Assembly: GCA_963676165.1 (NCBI GenBank)
Contig: OY781043.1
Location: 2,356,001 to 2,420,000, forward strand
Reading direction: 5' to 3'
Origin: JAQIBY01 sp963676165
GTDB taxonomy: Bacteria > Bacteroidota > Bacteroidia > Bacteroidales > ML635J-15
DNA: 64,000 bases
Part shown: in pieces, positions 1 through 7,395 of the stretch
How the letters are laid out: every line of letters starts with the position of its first letter
How positions within the stretch are numbered: the first letter of the stretch is position 1
Translations under genes and position numbers: made by a program
Notes under the pieces: model-generated
The model's database searches: none
Told to the model about the DNA's origin: nothing
Seen by the model: only the letters and a program-made list of their open reading frames with translations

Positions 1-1
1 A

Positions 2-175
2 TGGTTTTCCTGGACGATTTTTATTTGGGCTGCATTGGTTGGAATAAGTCGAATTTATTTGGGGGTTCATTACCCTGCAGATGTTTGCGTAGGTGCCTTG
101 CTAGGAGTTGGAATTGGATATCTGGTATATTATTTAGCCAAAACAATCCCAATAAAAACGATAGATATTTCCTAA
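2..175 (+). CDS. PAP2-family membrane phosphatase, C-terminal fragment
   Basis: The window opens inside a gene read in frame 2; 57 residues remain before the TAA at 173-175. They contain the third signature of type 2 phosphatidic acid phosphatases, SR-x5-H-x3-D, seen here as SRIYLGVHYPAD, followed by a hydrophobic helix (GALLGVGIGYLVYYLA). In this superfamily the His and Asp belong to the catalytic triad at the membrane surface, and substrates are lipid phosphates or undecaprenyl pyrophosphate. Which of these applies cannot be told from the fragment. The overlapping frame starting at the ATG of base 1 has no such motif and is a shadow. Confidence 0.85.
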   Translation, partial: WFSWTIFIWAALVGISRIYLGVHYPADVCVGALLGVGIGYLVYYLAKTIPIKTIDIS

Positions 176-196
176 ACCGTACTAAAATCCTCCCTT

Positions 197-233
197 CATA
201 AACGAACCCATCTACCACTCGTTCGTTTTTATG
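197..233 (+). other. Imperfect inverted repeat after the PAP2 gene
   Basis: CATAAACGAAC (197-207) pairs with GTTCGTTTTTATG (221-233), with a two-base bulge and a 13-base loop. It lies 22 bases past the PAP2 stop codon. No T-run follows it on this strand, so a role as terminator is only possible, not shown. Confidence 0.25.
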
Positions 234-279
234 ACAAAAAACAATCACTAATTAGTCGAAATAACACAATTATTTGCGA

Positions 280-310
280 TTGTAGAGTAAAGCACTCTAT
301 TCTATTTTTG
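280..310 (+). promoter_or_regulatory. Bacteroidota-type promoter for the 341 gene and flavodoxin
   Basis: TTG at 280-282, a 20-base spacer and TATTTTTG at 303-310 fit the Bacteroidota primary sigma factor pattern (-33 TTTG, -7 TAnnTTTG). Transcription would start near 317, giving a leader of about 25 bases before the ATG at 341. Confidence 0.6.
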
Positions 311-340
311 CCATAAATACAAGTAATTTAACAAAGCAAA

Positions 341-685
341 ATGGAGGTATTGAGTAGAACAAAAAACGGACAAGTTTACATTTGCAATAGATGCAATAAA
401 ATACATATTGAATACAGTAATTTAAATTTCAATTTCTCGCAAAAAGAGTTTAAAGAATTTGCAGATTATATCATTAACTTAAATGGAGCTTATTGGGAGG
501 AAAAAAACAAACACACCCCCTTTAAACGCAAAATTATCATTCCCATAGGGCATAAAAATTTCAATGTATTACTAACCTTAACTGAATTGAATGAAATGAA
601 AAGCTTGTTTAGGTTTTTAGGGGAAATAATTAAGCATAGCGAAATCAGATTCAAGGACATCGATTATATTATTCATAAAAATTAG
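341..685 (+). CDS. Small conserved protein, DUF6686-like
   Basis: This 114-residue protein has an N-terminal Cys-x-x-Cys (ICNRC, near residues 15-18) after a GQVY segment and then an NFSQKEF stretch. That layout recalls the small Bacteroidota family DUF6686 (Cys pair, then a beta-strand and an L/F-S-x-E-F segment). The family assignment is from memory and uncertain, and the function is unknown. The Cys pair could bind metal, which is inference. No signal peptide is seen, so it is probably cytosolic. The flavodoxin gene begins 5 bases after its stop, so the two are almost certainly co-transcribed from the promoter at 280-310. Confidence 0.7.
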   Translation: MEVLSRTKNGQVYICNRCNKIHIEYSNLNFNFSQKEFKEFADYIINLNGAYWEEKNKHTPFKRKIIIPIGHKNFNVLLTLTELNEMKSLFRFLGEIIKHSEIRFKDIDYIIHKN

Positions 686-690
686 TAAAG

Positions 691-1188
691 ATGAAAAAGA
701 CAGCAATTTTTTTTGGGTCAACAACAGGCAATACAGAAGGTGTTGCAAAAACAATTGCAGAGAAACTCAATGCCGAAACTTTTGATGTTTCAACAATTCG
801 TGCAAGCAAAATAGAAGAATTTGACTTCATTATTATGGGGACATCTACTTGGGGGATTGGTGATTTACAAGACGACTGGGAAATATTCCTCGAAGACTTG
901 GAAAGTATTGATTTCACAAACAAAACAATTGCATTGTTTGGATTAGGTGATAGCATATCATATGCAGACACTTTTGTTGATGGCATTGGCACTATTTATA
1001 ATTCTGTAAAAAACAGAAATGGGAAAATAATTGGAGAAATAGAAACAGACGGATACGATTTTGAGGATTCAACTGCAATAATCAATGGCAAATTCATTGG
1101 ACTCCCCATTGACGAAGACAATGAAAGTCATAAGACAAACACCCGTATTGAAAAATGGGTTGAACAATTAAAAAATCAATTGCAATAA
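691..1188 (+). CDS. fldA: Flavodoxin
   Basis: A 165-residue single-domain flavodoxin. The FMN phosphate loop is at the N-terminus (FFGSTTGNTE, residues 7-16), followed by the isoalloxazine loops TSTWGIGDLQDDW (about 51-63) and FGLGDSISYADTFVDG (about 89-104). Length and the loop insertion match long-chain flavodoxins. It is a soluble one-electron carrier that replaces ferredoxin, typically when iron is short, which fits the iron/haem-type genes that follow. It is 5 bases downstream of the DUF6686-like gene and 24 bases upstream of the TonB receptor, so one transcript could cover all three. Confidence 0.95.
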   Translation: MKKTAIFFGSTTGNTEGVAKTIAEKLNAETFDVSTIRASKIEEFDFIIMGTSTWGIGDLQDDWEIFLEDLESIDFTNKTIALFGLGDSISYADTFVDGIGTIYNSVKNRNGKIIGEIETDGYDFEDSTAIINGKFIGLPIDEDNESHKTNTRIEKWVEQLKNQLQ

Positions 1189-1212
1189 TAACATTCACTT
1201 CAAGTTGTCAAA

Positions 1213-3609
1213 ATGACTCACTTCAATACAAATCACCCTATATCAAAACCAATAACAAGGCCAAAACACTGTCATTTTGGCAACCTTACCACACGGGCTT
1301 GCAAGATTCTCCGCCGCCTGTTATTCACGGTATTGATCCTGGCAGGAAGCACACTTACTTATGCCCAGCAAAATACTCATAAATTTAACGGCACGGTATA
1401 TTGTACAGAAAGCAACGAAACATTAACCGGGGTCAATATTTTCTCAAAGGACAAGCGCATCGGAACGACAACGGATAACGAGGGAAACTTTGAACTTACC
1501 ATTCCTTCAGGAGACAGTGTTTCTGTGTATTTTACGTTCATTGGCTATAAAACCCGGGAATTTTCATTAGATAAGGACACAAAAAAACCACTCATTATCT
1601 ACCTGGAACCCCTGAGTGTTGCACTTAAGGAAGTAACCATTACATCGGCAAAAAACGAACAAAGCAGTTTTAACCAGACAACACCAGTCAATATTATAAG
1701 CCAACAGAGAATAAACGAAGTAAGCGCACAAAACCTGCCTGATTTTGTTACCGAGGCTCCGTCAGTATCACTGGCCGGAGCGGGATACCACAAATCCATA
1801 TCTATCCGGGGGCTGGCCAGAAAAAGAACCCTTATCCTCGTGGACGGGCACAGGATCAGCTCTGAACGGAACGCAGGCCCTCCCGGATCATTTGTTAATC
1901 CCCTCGCTGTCAAACGCATTGAAATACTCAGGGGGCCCTACTCCACCCTATACGGGTCAGATGCCGTAGGAGGTGTTGTCAATATCCTGACAAAAGACTA
2001 TCAACCCGGGATCACAAACAAATTTGCCGGGGGTGTTCTCGATCTTAATTACCGTTCGGTCAGTAACGGGTACAACGCCAACATACTTATCAACGGCAAC
2101 ATTAGCAAAAATATTAAAATGCAGGTAAGCGCAGGTAAACGCAAAGCCGACTCATACAAAGATGCCCATGGCAATGAAGTCATGTCAACCAACTACTCCG
2201 AACAAAACCTGGCAGCAAAACTTCAGTGGGACATTAATTCAAAGCATAAACTTTTACTGCATGGCCTTATAAGCCAGGCAGACTCTATTGGAAAACCGGC
2301 TTATACAGATGAGATCAATGCACTTCATCCCAAAGACGACCACTCCAGAATTGCACTGCATTATTCATGGAAAAACCCTGAAAAAATATTTTCAGGAATG
2401 AATATTAACACTGCATTTCACAGACATGAAATAACAGCCCGTGTTTATAATTATACAAACACAGAATTCGGGCGGGTTGTAAACAAACAAAAAAACCTGT
2501 ATAACAACGACATAACCTACCAACAGGATTTCAGATTTAAATTCAGTAAAACATTGAATATCTTATCCGGCATTGATTTCTACGAGAGGGATGGCATTCA
2601 TATTGACGAACAATCACGGGCATTTCTGTATGCTCCTGAAAACTTTCTTGCCATTGGAGAAATGCTTTACTACAGTTCAAAAGACACCATATTACACAAT
2701 TCGTACCAACGCAGTGGTGGCATTTTTGCCCAGGTAAATTACCAACCCTCTGAGAAACTCCGTTTTAATGCAGGAGCCAGGTACAACCTGTTTAAAACCC
2801 TTGCCCATCTGACCATTAAAAAAACCTACGCAGGCCCTCCTTATGATTATTCGTTAAATGAGAAGGAAACAGAAGAAAAAAAGGACGCTGCCTTTAGTGG
2901 AAATTTCGGGGCGCTTTATACCCCAAACAAGGCAATAAAGATTACATTTAATATAGGGCAGGCATTCAGAACCCCGTCAACCAAGGAACTGTTTGTAAAT
3001 ACCATGACCCCGGGAGGGATGAACATCAGCAACTCTTCGTTAAAGCCGGAGGAAAGCCTGAACATCGACTTTGGAATAAAACATGTCAATAAAAACTACG
3101 ATTTCATTTCTCTCGACTTTTTCAGAAATGACATCAGTAATATGATAATTCTTCAATGGGATTCATTACATAGCAGCGGACAATTTCACAACAAAGATGC
3201 CCTGATTTACGGTGTAGAACTGGAATTCAGCCGCACATTCCTAAGGCGCTTTGAAACTTATGGCAATATTTCATACATCAAAGGGGAAGAAAGATCAGGA
3301 GAACCGCTCATGGACATTCCGCCTTTCCAGGCAAACCTGAGGCTATCGTACGAAATTATCGATAACCGGTTAAAATCAGGCCTGACCGGGAGATACAATG
3401 CAGCCCAGAAAGAAGTTGCCACGGGAGATGTCCCGACAGATCCGTTTTTTGTCATGGATTTTGTCACCTCATGGAAAATCAACCGGCTCGTCAGTGCCAA
3501 TATCTCTGTCACCAATATTTTTAATAAACACTACAGGGAACACCATCAGTTTGAATGGGAAAGACAGGCCGGAAGAAGCTTTAACGGAGGAATTCAAATT
3601 AAATTTTAA
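1213..3609 (+). CDS. TonB-dependent outer-membrane receptor, probably for haem or a related tetrapyrrole
   Basis: 798 residues. A basic N-terminal segment leads into a signal peptide ending near TLTYAQQ. A carboxypeptidase-D-like domain follows (about 55-135), then the plug (about 150-260; ISIRGL, LVDGHR, GPYSTLYGSDAVGG) and a beta-barrel ending in Phe (GGIQIKF). Within the barrel FRTPSTKELF (about 587) and NSSLKPEE (about 608) correspond to the FRAP and NPDL boxes of haem receptors such as HmuR. The plug segment LARKRTLILVDG also resembles haem receptors. The substrate is inferred from these motifs and from the HmuY-like and chelatase-like genes downstream. A cobalamin receptor is the main alternative. 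The next gene starts 6 bases after the stop. G+C is visibly higher than in most of the window (31 of 60 bases at 1741-1800). Confidence 0.85.
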   Translation: MTHFNTNHPISKPITRPKHCHFGNLTTRACKILRRLLFTVLILAGSTLTYAQQNTHKFNGTVYCTESNETLTGVNIFSKDKRIGTTTDNEGNFELTIPSGDSVSVYFTFIGYKTREFSLDKDTKKPLIIYLEPLSVALKEVTITSAKNEQSSFNQTTPVNIISQQRINEVSAQNLPDFVTEAPSVSLAGAGYHKSISIRGLARKRTLILVDGHRISSERNAGPPGSFVNPLAVKRIEILRGPYSTLYGSDAVGGVVNILTKDYQPGITNKFAGGVLDLNYRSVSNGYNANILINGNISKNIKMQVSAGKRKADSYKDAHGNEVMSTNYSEQNLAAKLQWDINSKHKLLLHGLISQADSIGKPAYTDEINALHPKDDHSRIALHYSWKNPEKIFSGMNINTAFHRHEITARVYNYTNTEFGRVVNKQKNLYNNDITYQQDFRFKFSKTLNILSGIDFYERDGIHIDEQSRAFLYAPENFLAIGEMLYYSSKDTILHNSYQRSGGIFAQVNYQPSEKLRFNAGARYNLFKTLAHLTIKKTYAGPPYDYSLNEKETEEKKDAAFSGNFGALYTPNKAIKITFNIGQAFRTPSTKELFVNTMTPGGMNISNSSLKPEESLNIDFGIKHVNKNYDFISLDFFRNDISNMIILQWDSLHSSGQFHNKDALIYGVELEFSRTFLRRFETYGNISYIKGEERSGEPLMDIPPFQANLRLSYEIIDNRLKSGLTGRYNAAQKEVATGDVPTDPFFVMDFVTSWKINRLVSANISVTNIFNKHYREHHQFEWERQAGRSFNGGIQIKF

Positions 3610-3615
3610 ATAGTT

Positions 3616-4452
3616 ATGAAAAAAAATCTACTTTTTACCACAATTCTAAGCCTTATTGTTTTTGCCGGCTATGCTCAAACCACAGTTTACCCGACTGACG
3701 ATATGACAACAAATACCGGAGGTTCAGGAATGTCTCCAACCAATGAACAGATCTGGTTAGCAAACTGGTCCGCCATGCAAAATTACCACCAAAGCATGCT
3801 AAAATTTGACCTCAGCGCATATGTCGGAGAAACACTCAATTCTGCGACATTACATTTGAACCAGTATTTTCATGCCCCGGACGGAACTCCGACACCGGCA
3901 AAAATCTATCTCGTATCAGAGGACTGGAATGAAAACTCCTGGCCGGCAAACACCAACGTGTCTCACGATGATACTCCGTTTGCCACGGTAGAGTTCACAA
4001 CAACGCTTGGCTGGTATTCCATTGATGTGACATCACTTATCAATGAAATGATACAGGCCGGAGCAAATCAATACGGCCTCGTTATCATTGCAGATTCAGG
4101 GACAAAATTCGCACAGTTTTATTCCAAAGATGCCAGTGACGAAGCAAACCATCCATACCTGGAACTGGATTTTGCACAAAGCATAGAAACCGAAGCAATT
4201 TCAGCACTTTCCATTTACCCGAATCCGGTGAAAGAAAACAGCAACATAACATTCAGCCTCGCAACCAATGAGGAAGTTCACATCTATATTTCCGACATGC
4301 TGGGAAAAACAGTCTGTGAGATCATGCACAATGATATGACTGCCGGGCTCCATAACATCCCATTTAACACCTCGGATCTGCCCGAAGGCATATACTTCGC
4401 GTGTATTGTGGGAGAAACTCAAAAGTCAATAAGCAAGGTCATTGTAAAATAA
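3616..4452 (+). CDS. Secreted DNRLRE-domain protein with T9SS type A sorting domain
   Basis: 278 residues. A signal peptide (about 1-20, ending GYAQ) is followed by a beta-sandwich of the DNRLRE/CBM96 type (about 22-190): it opens with TVYPTDDMTTNTGG, and the core has MLKFDLSAYVGETLNSATLHL and WYSIDVTSLINEM. The C-terminal about 75 residues (SIYPNPVKENSNITFSL to SISKVIVK) are a T9SS type A sorting domain, so it is exported across the outer membrane and probably anchored on the surface. DNRLRE domains are often found in adhesive or carbohydrate-linked surface proteins. Its role here, right after a TonB receptor, is unknown; a surface partner of the receptor is a guess. Confidence 0.8.
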   Translation: MKKNLLFTTILSLIVFAGYAQTTVYPTDDMTTNTGGSGMSPTNEQIWLANWSAMQNYHQSMLKFDLSAYVGETLNSATLHLNQYFHAPDGTPTPAKIYLVSEDWNENSWPANTNVSHDDTPFATVEFTTTLGWYSIDVTSLINEMIQAGANQYGLVIIADSGTKFAQFYSKDASDEANHPYLELDFAQSIETEAISALSIYPNPVKENSNITFSLATNEEVHIYISDMLGKTVCEIMHNDMTAGLHNIPFNTSDLPEGIYFACIVGETQKSISKVIVK

Positions 4453-4487
4453 AAGGGAAACCATTGCCCGGTTAATACAAACAAATT

Positions 4488-4841
4488 ATGCAAACCCCGG
4501 ACAGGAATAACGGCGTTTCTTATCGTTCTATTCACCATGCCATTAGGACACGCTGCAATGATACTTATGGAGAAAGGCTTCGGGCACAAATACATTTACC
4601 CGGCGGCTATGGTATTGGGTTTACTTGGCATGATGATCATGATCGCAGGCGCATTCTCTTCAGAGGATTATTGGTCTGGACAGGCTGGATAGAGTTTGCA
4701 TTCGTTTATTTTGCGAATCGCTATAATGTGGCACCATTAATGGACAACGGAGAAATTGCAACAAAACCGGAATACCTGATCATGCCATCTTCCGTAGGGT
4801 TCTGGGCTGTATTTAAAAAGCAAATACAAAAACAATCATGA
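4488..4841 (+). pseudogene. Small multi-helix membrane protein with broken reading frame
   Basis: The nominal frame from the ATG at 4488 has no internal stop, but its first half is polar and does not look like protein. The next frame (codons starting at 4489) reads clear membrane sequence over about 4495-4660: TAFLIVLFTMPLGHAAMI, then YIYPAAMVLGLLGMMIMIAG. It then hits TAG at 4690. From about 4660 the nominal frame resumes sensible sequence: LLVWTGWIEFAFVYFANRYN and KPEYLIMPSSVGFWAVF. The protein is therefore one multi-pass membrane protein split by two compensating frame changes, one near the start (perhaps an extra C in the CCCC at 4494-4497) and one near 4650-4668. This is either decay or sequencing error. 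I recall similar small membrane proteins next to CbiX/CbiK-like genes in Bacteroidota, but no function. It overlaps the next gene by 4 bases. Confidence 0.65.
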
Positions 4842-5770
4842 AAAATATGAAACAACTTTTATTGGTATTACTGGCAATTGTAAGTATCAGCTCATGTAAA
4901 AACCCGGAAACGCCCGAAAAAAAAGAGCAGGTAAAAAAAGGAAAAGACAAGACAGCGGTACTTATTGTCAGCCACGGATCGCCTTCCGAAACCTGGCAAA
5001 ACACCCTTATCGAAGTAGGGAATACCGTTAAACCCGAAATACTGAAAAACAAAAACGTATCCGATGTCCGTACTGCATTTATGGAGTTTGCAACACCAAG
5101 CATTGCAGAGCAGTTAAAGTCACTTGATGAAGAAGGATTTGACCACATCATTATTGTACCTCTTTTCCTTACGGTCAGCTCACATACGGAAAGTGATATC
5201 CAAAACATAGTAGGCTTAAAATCAGACCAGGAAAAAATCAATGAACTGACTGCCGAAGGGGTAGAAATATATAAACCCAAAGCAGAGATCACCATAACTC
5301 CCCTGCTGGATTTTTCAGGCTACCTAAGAAACAATATTGTCAGACGCTACAATGAGATCAGCGAGGATCATAACAACGAAGGCATTGTAATGATTGCATA
5401 CGGATCTCAGTATTACAATACAGAATGGACCCAACTTATGGACGAAATTGTCTCACATCTTCAGGATGCAACCGGAGTTGAACAGGTAAATTATGCATGG
5501 TGCGGCCATATTGTAAATTTCTCAAGTGAGCCTGCGCAACAAGCCATTGAAGAATGCCTCGGGGTTAAAGACAAAGCCGTTGTTATTCCGGTTTTGGTCG
5601 CCGTGGATGAAAATTTCCAGGGGAAACGAATCCTGAATGCAGTACAAGCCATTGAAAATAATGAAGAAAAAGTCATTTACAGACAGGATGCAATCCTCCC
5701 TGACAATAACATCAATCAATGGATAATAGACATTGTCAACACGACATTGGATAATCGTTCAGATCGATAA
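4838..5770 (+). CDS. Exported chelatase-like lipoprotein (CbiX/CbiK type)
   Basis: 310 residues. The N-terminus is a lipoprotein signal with Cys20 (SISSC), so the protein should be membrane-anchored outside the cytoplasm. Two CbiX-like halves follow. The first carries VLIVSHGSPS with His46 and LFLTVSSHTESD with His116, the paired histidines used for metal handling in sirohydrochlorin cobalto- and ferrochelatases. In the second half the equivalent positions read MIAYGSQYYN and VLVAVDENF, so both histidines are missing and it is probably structural. Cytosolic relatives insert metal into tetrapyrroles. An exported version beside a haem-type receptor and a HmuY-like gene suggests haem binding or metal removal/insertion in the periplasm, which is inference. 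The start overlaps the previous stop (ATGA); ATG 4847 is an alternative start. Confidence 0.8.
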   Translation: MKNMKQLLLVLLAIVSISSCKNPETPEKKEQVKKGKDKTAVLIVSHGSPSETWQNTLIEVGNTVKPEILKNKNVSDVRTAFMEFATPSIAEQLKSLDEEGFDHIIIVPLFLTVSSHTESDIQNIVGLKSDQEKINELTAEGVEIYKPKAEITITPLLDFSGYLRNNIVRRYNEISEDHNNEGIVMIAYGSQYYNTEWTQLMDEIVSHLQDATGVEQVNYAWCGHIVNFSSEPAQQAIEECLGVKDKAVVIPVLVAVDENFQGKRILNAVQAIENNEEKVIYRQDAILPDNNINQWIIDIVNTTLDNRSDR

Positions 5771-5797
5771 TAAAATCTATAAAAATAAGATATAATT

Positions 5798-6569
5798 ATG
5801 AAACAGATTTATATTTTTCTATTAGTATCTGTGTTATTTGCGACAAATCAGCTTATGGCACAGGAAGTGGATGCCCGTTCAGGAGCAACCGAAATTACAG
5901 TAAATACCGGGTCAGGCTACATCAACGAAGTTTATTGGGATTTTGAAGACCTAAATCATACGGTTCCTCTCAACGAGTGGGATATTGCGTTTACAACAGA
6001 TCAAATGGATGTAAGCATAATTGCCAATCATGGAAATACGGTTGAACTCTTCACATACCCCAATGGTAGTATTGACGACTGGAACTCCGTTGATACAACA
6101 GGAATGGTATGGAAACCTATGTACAATTCAATCATGAACTGGGGAGCAGGGGCTTTTCTTTATAATGCCGTTTCAGACAATCAGTTTGACTTTGTGGCTG
6201 GGGCGTATATAACATGACAAGCCATCTTACCAGACCATGCTTTCAACCGGAGACGGGGAGTCAATCCCCTATCTGGTCAGGGGTGTATTGTTAAACCCCA
6301 ATAATACAATGGCAGCATTAGACACAAACCTTAATTTTTATGACATTACCATAAATGACACATCAGTTTTCAGGTTTAGCACCAGGCTTGATTTTATAGG
6401 GCATGACTGGAAGTACTATAACTTTGACGACGGAAGGTACAGCATCATTGAAAACAGAAACTATATTATCAAAACCAGTAAGAACTACTATTATAAACTC
6501 AGATTTATTGATTTCTACAATGAAGAGAACAGGAAAGGCTACCCGACATTTGAATTTGCAAGGCTATAG
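5798..6569 (+). pseudogene. HmuY-like haem-binding protein, reading frame broken near 6210
   Basis: From 5798 a signal peptide (ending LMAQ) leads into HmuY-family sequence: a WDIAFTTD segment and NWGAGAFLYNAVSDNQFDF. The frame then stops at TGA 6215-6217. The family sequence continues in another frame that is open from 6213 (HDKPSYQTMLSTGDG) to the TAG at 6567-6569 and ends with YYYKLRFIDFYNE and KGYPTFEFARL, the typical HmuY C-terminus. Joined, the two parts give about 257 residues, the normal family length. One extra base or two lost bases near 6205-6215 would explain it. The ATG at 6237 sits inside the domain and is not a plausible start. Family members are outer-surface hemophores working with HmuR-type receptors. 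Confidence 0.75.
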
Positions 6570-6657
6570 AAACAGGAAACCGGGAGAGACAGGATTGCAG
6601 CCCGAAAGTCTCTCAAAAATTGGGATAGAAGCCTGTATTTATCACTCATTTTTGTGA

Positions 6658-6688
6658 TTGCCCGCCACTCCCCTTTCATTTAGTTTTG
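6658..6688 (+). promoter_or_regulatory. Bacteroidota-type promoter for the TetR gene
   Basis: TTG at 6658-6660, a 20-base spacer and TAGTTTTG at 6681-6688 match the Bacteroidota promoter pattern. The TTG could be misread as a start codon of the TetR gene, but it is better explained as the -33 element. Transcription would begin near 6695. Confidence 0.6.
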
Positions 6689-6702
6689 TATTTAAAGTTC
6701 AG

Positions 6703-7323
6703 ATGATGCAATACCCCAAAGAAAATATCAGGAACCGGATTTTAATAATTGCCAGGAAAGAATTTCTGATCCACGGCTACAAAGGAACTTCCATGCGTAC
6801 CATAGCAAAAAATACAGAAGTAAGCCTGAGCAATATTTATAACTATTTCAAAAATAAAGACGAAATATTCAGGGAGGTACTGACCCCCGTAATTACAGAC
6901 TTAGACAAGATCATTGATTCACATAACAATGAAGACAATTTAGACATTAAAATTTTTGAGTCCCGGGAATATCTGAAAAAACACACCATGATTTTTGTAG
7001 AGCTTATTCTGCAATACAGGGAAGAATTAAAGATACTGTTTTTAAATTCTCACGGATCGGAACTCGAAGGCTTTACAGAAGAATACATTGAAAAAAACAC
7101 GAAAAAAGGGCTGGAATACCTGCAACTAATGAAAGCAAGATATCCCTGGCTAAATATTAACGTTTCTGATTTTTTTATCCATACCATGAGTTCCTGGTGG
7201 GTAAGCACCATTAGCGAACTGATTATGCATGATCTGACACGCGACGAACTGGAAATCTTTTTAAACGAATACATGAGTTATTCAACAGGAGGATGGAAAA
7301 ATATTATGAGAGTAAAAGACTAA
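6703..7323 (+). CDS. TetR/AcrR-family transcriptional regulator
   Basis: 206 residues from ATG 6703 (an adjacent ATG at 6706 is equally possible). The N-terminal 50 residues are a TetR helix-turn-helix: RNRILIIARKEFLIHGYKGT, then MRTIAKNTEVSLSNIYNYFK followed by NKDEIF. The C-terminal part is a helical ligand/dimer domain of unknown ligand. A longer frame back to TTG 6658 is rejected because that TTG is the -33 box of a good promoter. The gene stands 72 bases upstream of the ABC transporter pair and probably controls it, perhaps through the short palindrome at 7331-7351. The true inducer cannot be read from sequence. Confidence 0.9.
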   Translation: MMQYPKENIRNRILIIARKEFLIHGYKGTSMRTIAKNTEVSLSNIYNYFKNKDEIFREVLTPVITDLDKIIDSHNNEDNLDIKIFESREYLKKHTMIFVELILQYREELKILFLNSHGSELEGFTEEYIEKNTKKGLEYLQLMKARYPWLNINVSDFFIHTMSSWWVSTISELIMHDLTRDELEIFLNEYMSYSTGGWKNIMRVKD

Positions 7324-7330
7324 TTTTTTT

Positions 7331-7351
7331 GAACGCAACAGAACACCGTTC
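7331..7351. promoter_or_regulatory. Candidate operator between TetR and ABC genes
   Basis: GAACG (7331-7335) and CGTTC (7347-7351) form outer arms 11 bases apart, and GAAC-ACC-GTTC (7341-7351) forms a smaller palindrome inside. Size and place suit a TetR operator for the ABC genes, but the arms are short and this is a weak call. Confidence 0.3.
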
Positions 7352-7395
7352 TTTTTTAAAAGAAATAAATCAAACAATTAAATAATTTTTCGATA

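Noticed and set aside
1..201. Open frame beginning at the first base
   Set aside because: The frame starting at base 2 carries a PAP2 motif and hydrophobic helices; the base-1 frame has no recognisable feature.
4813..5295. 160-codon leftward frame opposite the chelatase-like gene
   Set aside because: Ser/Phe-rich antisense shadow of a gene with clear family motifs.
6237..6569. Separate gene starting at ATG 6237
   Set aside because: The protein is the C-terminal half of a HmuY domain whose first half lies directly upstream in another frame, so it is one broken gene.
6658..6702. TTG start for the TetR gene at 6658
   Set aside because: The TTG is at the exact -33 position of a promoter with TAGTTTTG at 6681; the extra residues do not resemble a TetR N-terminus.
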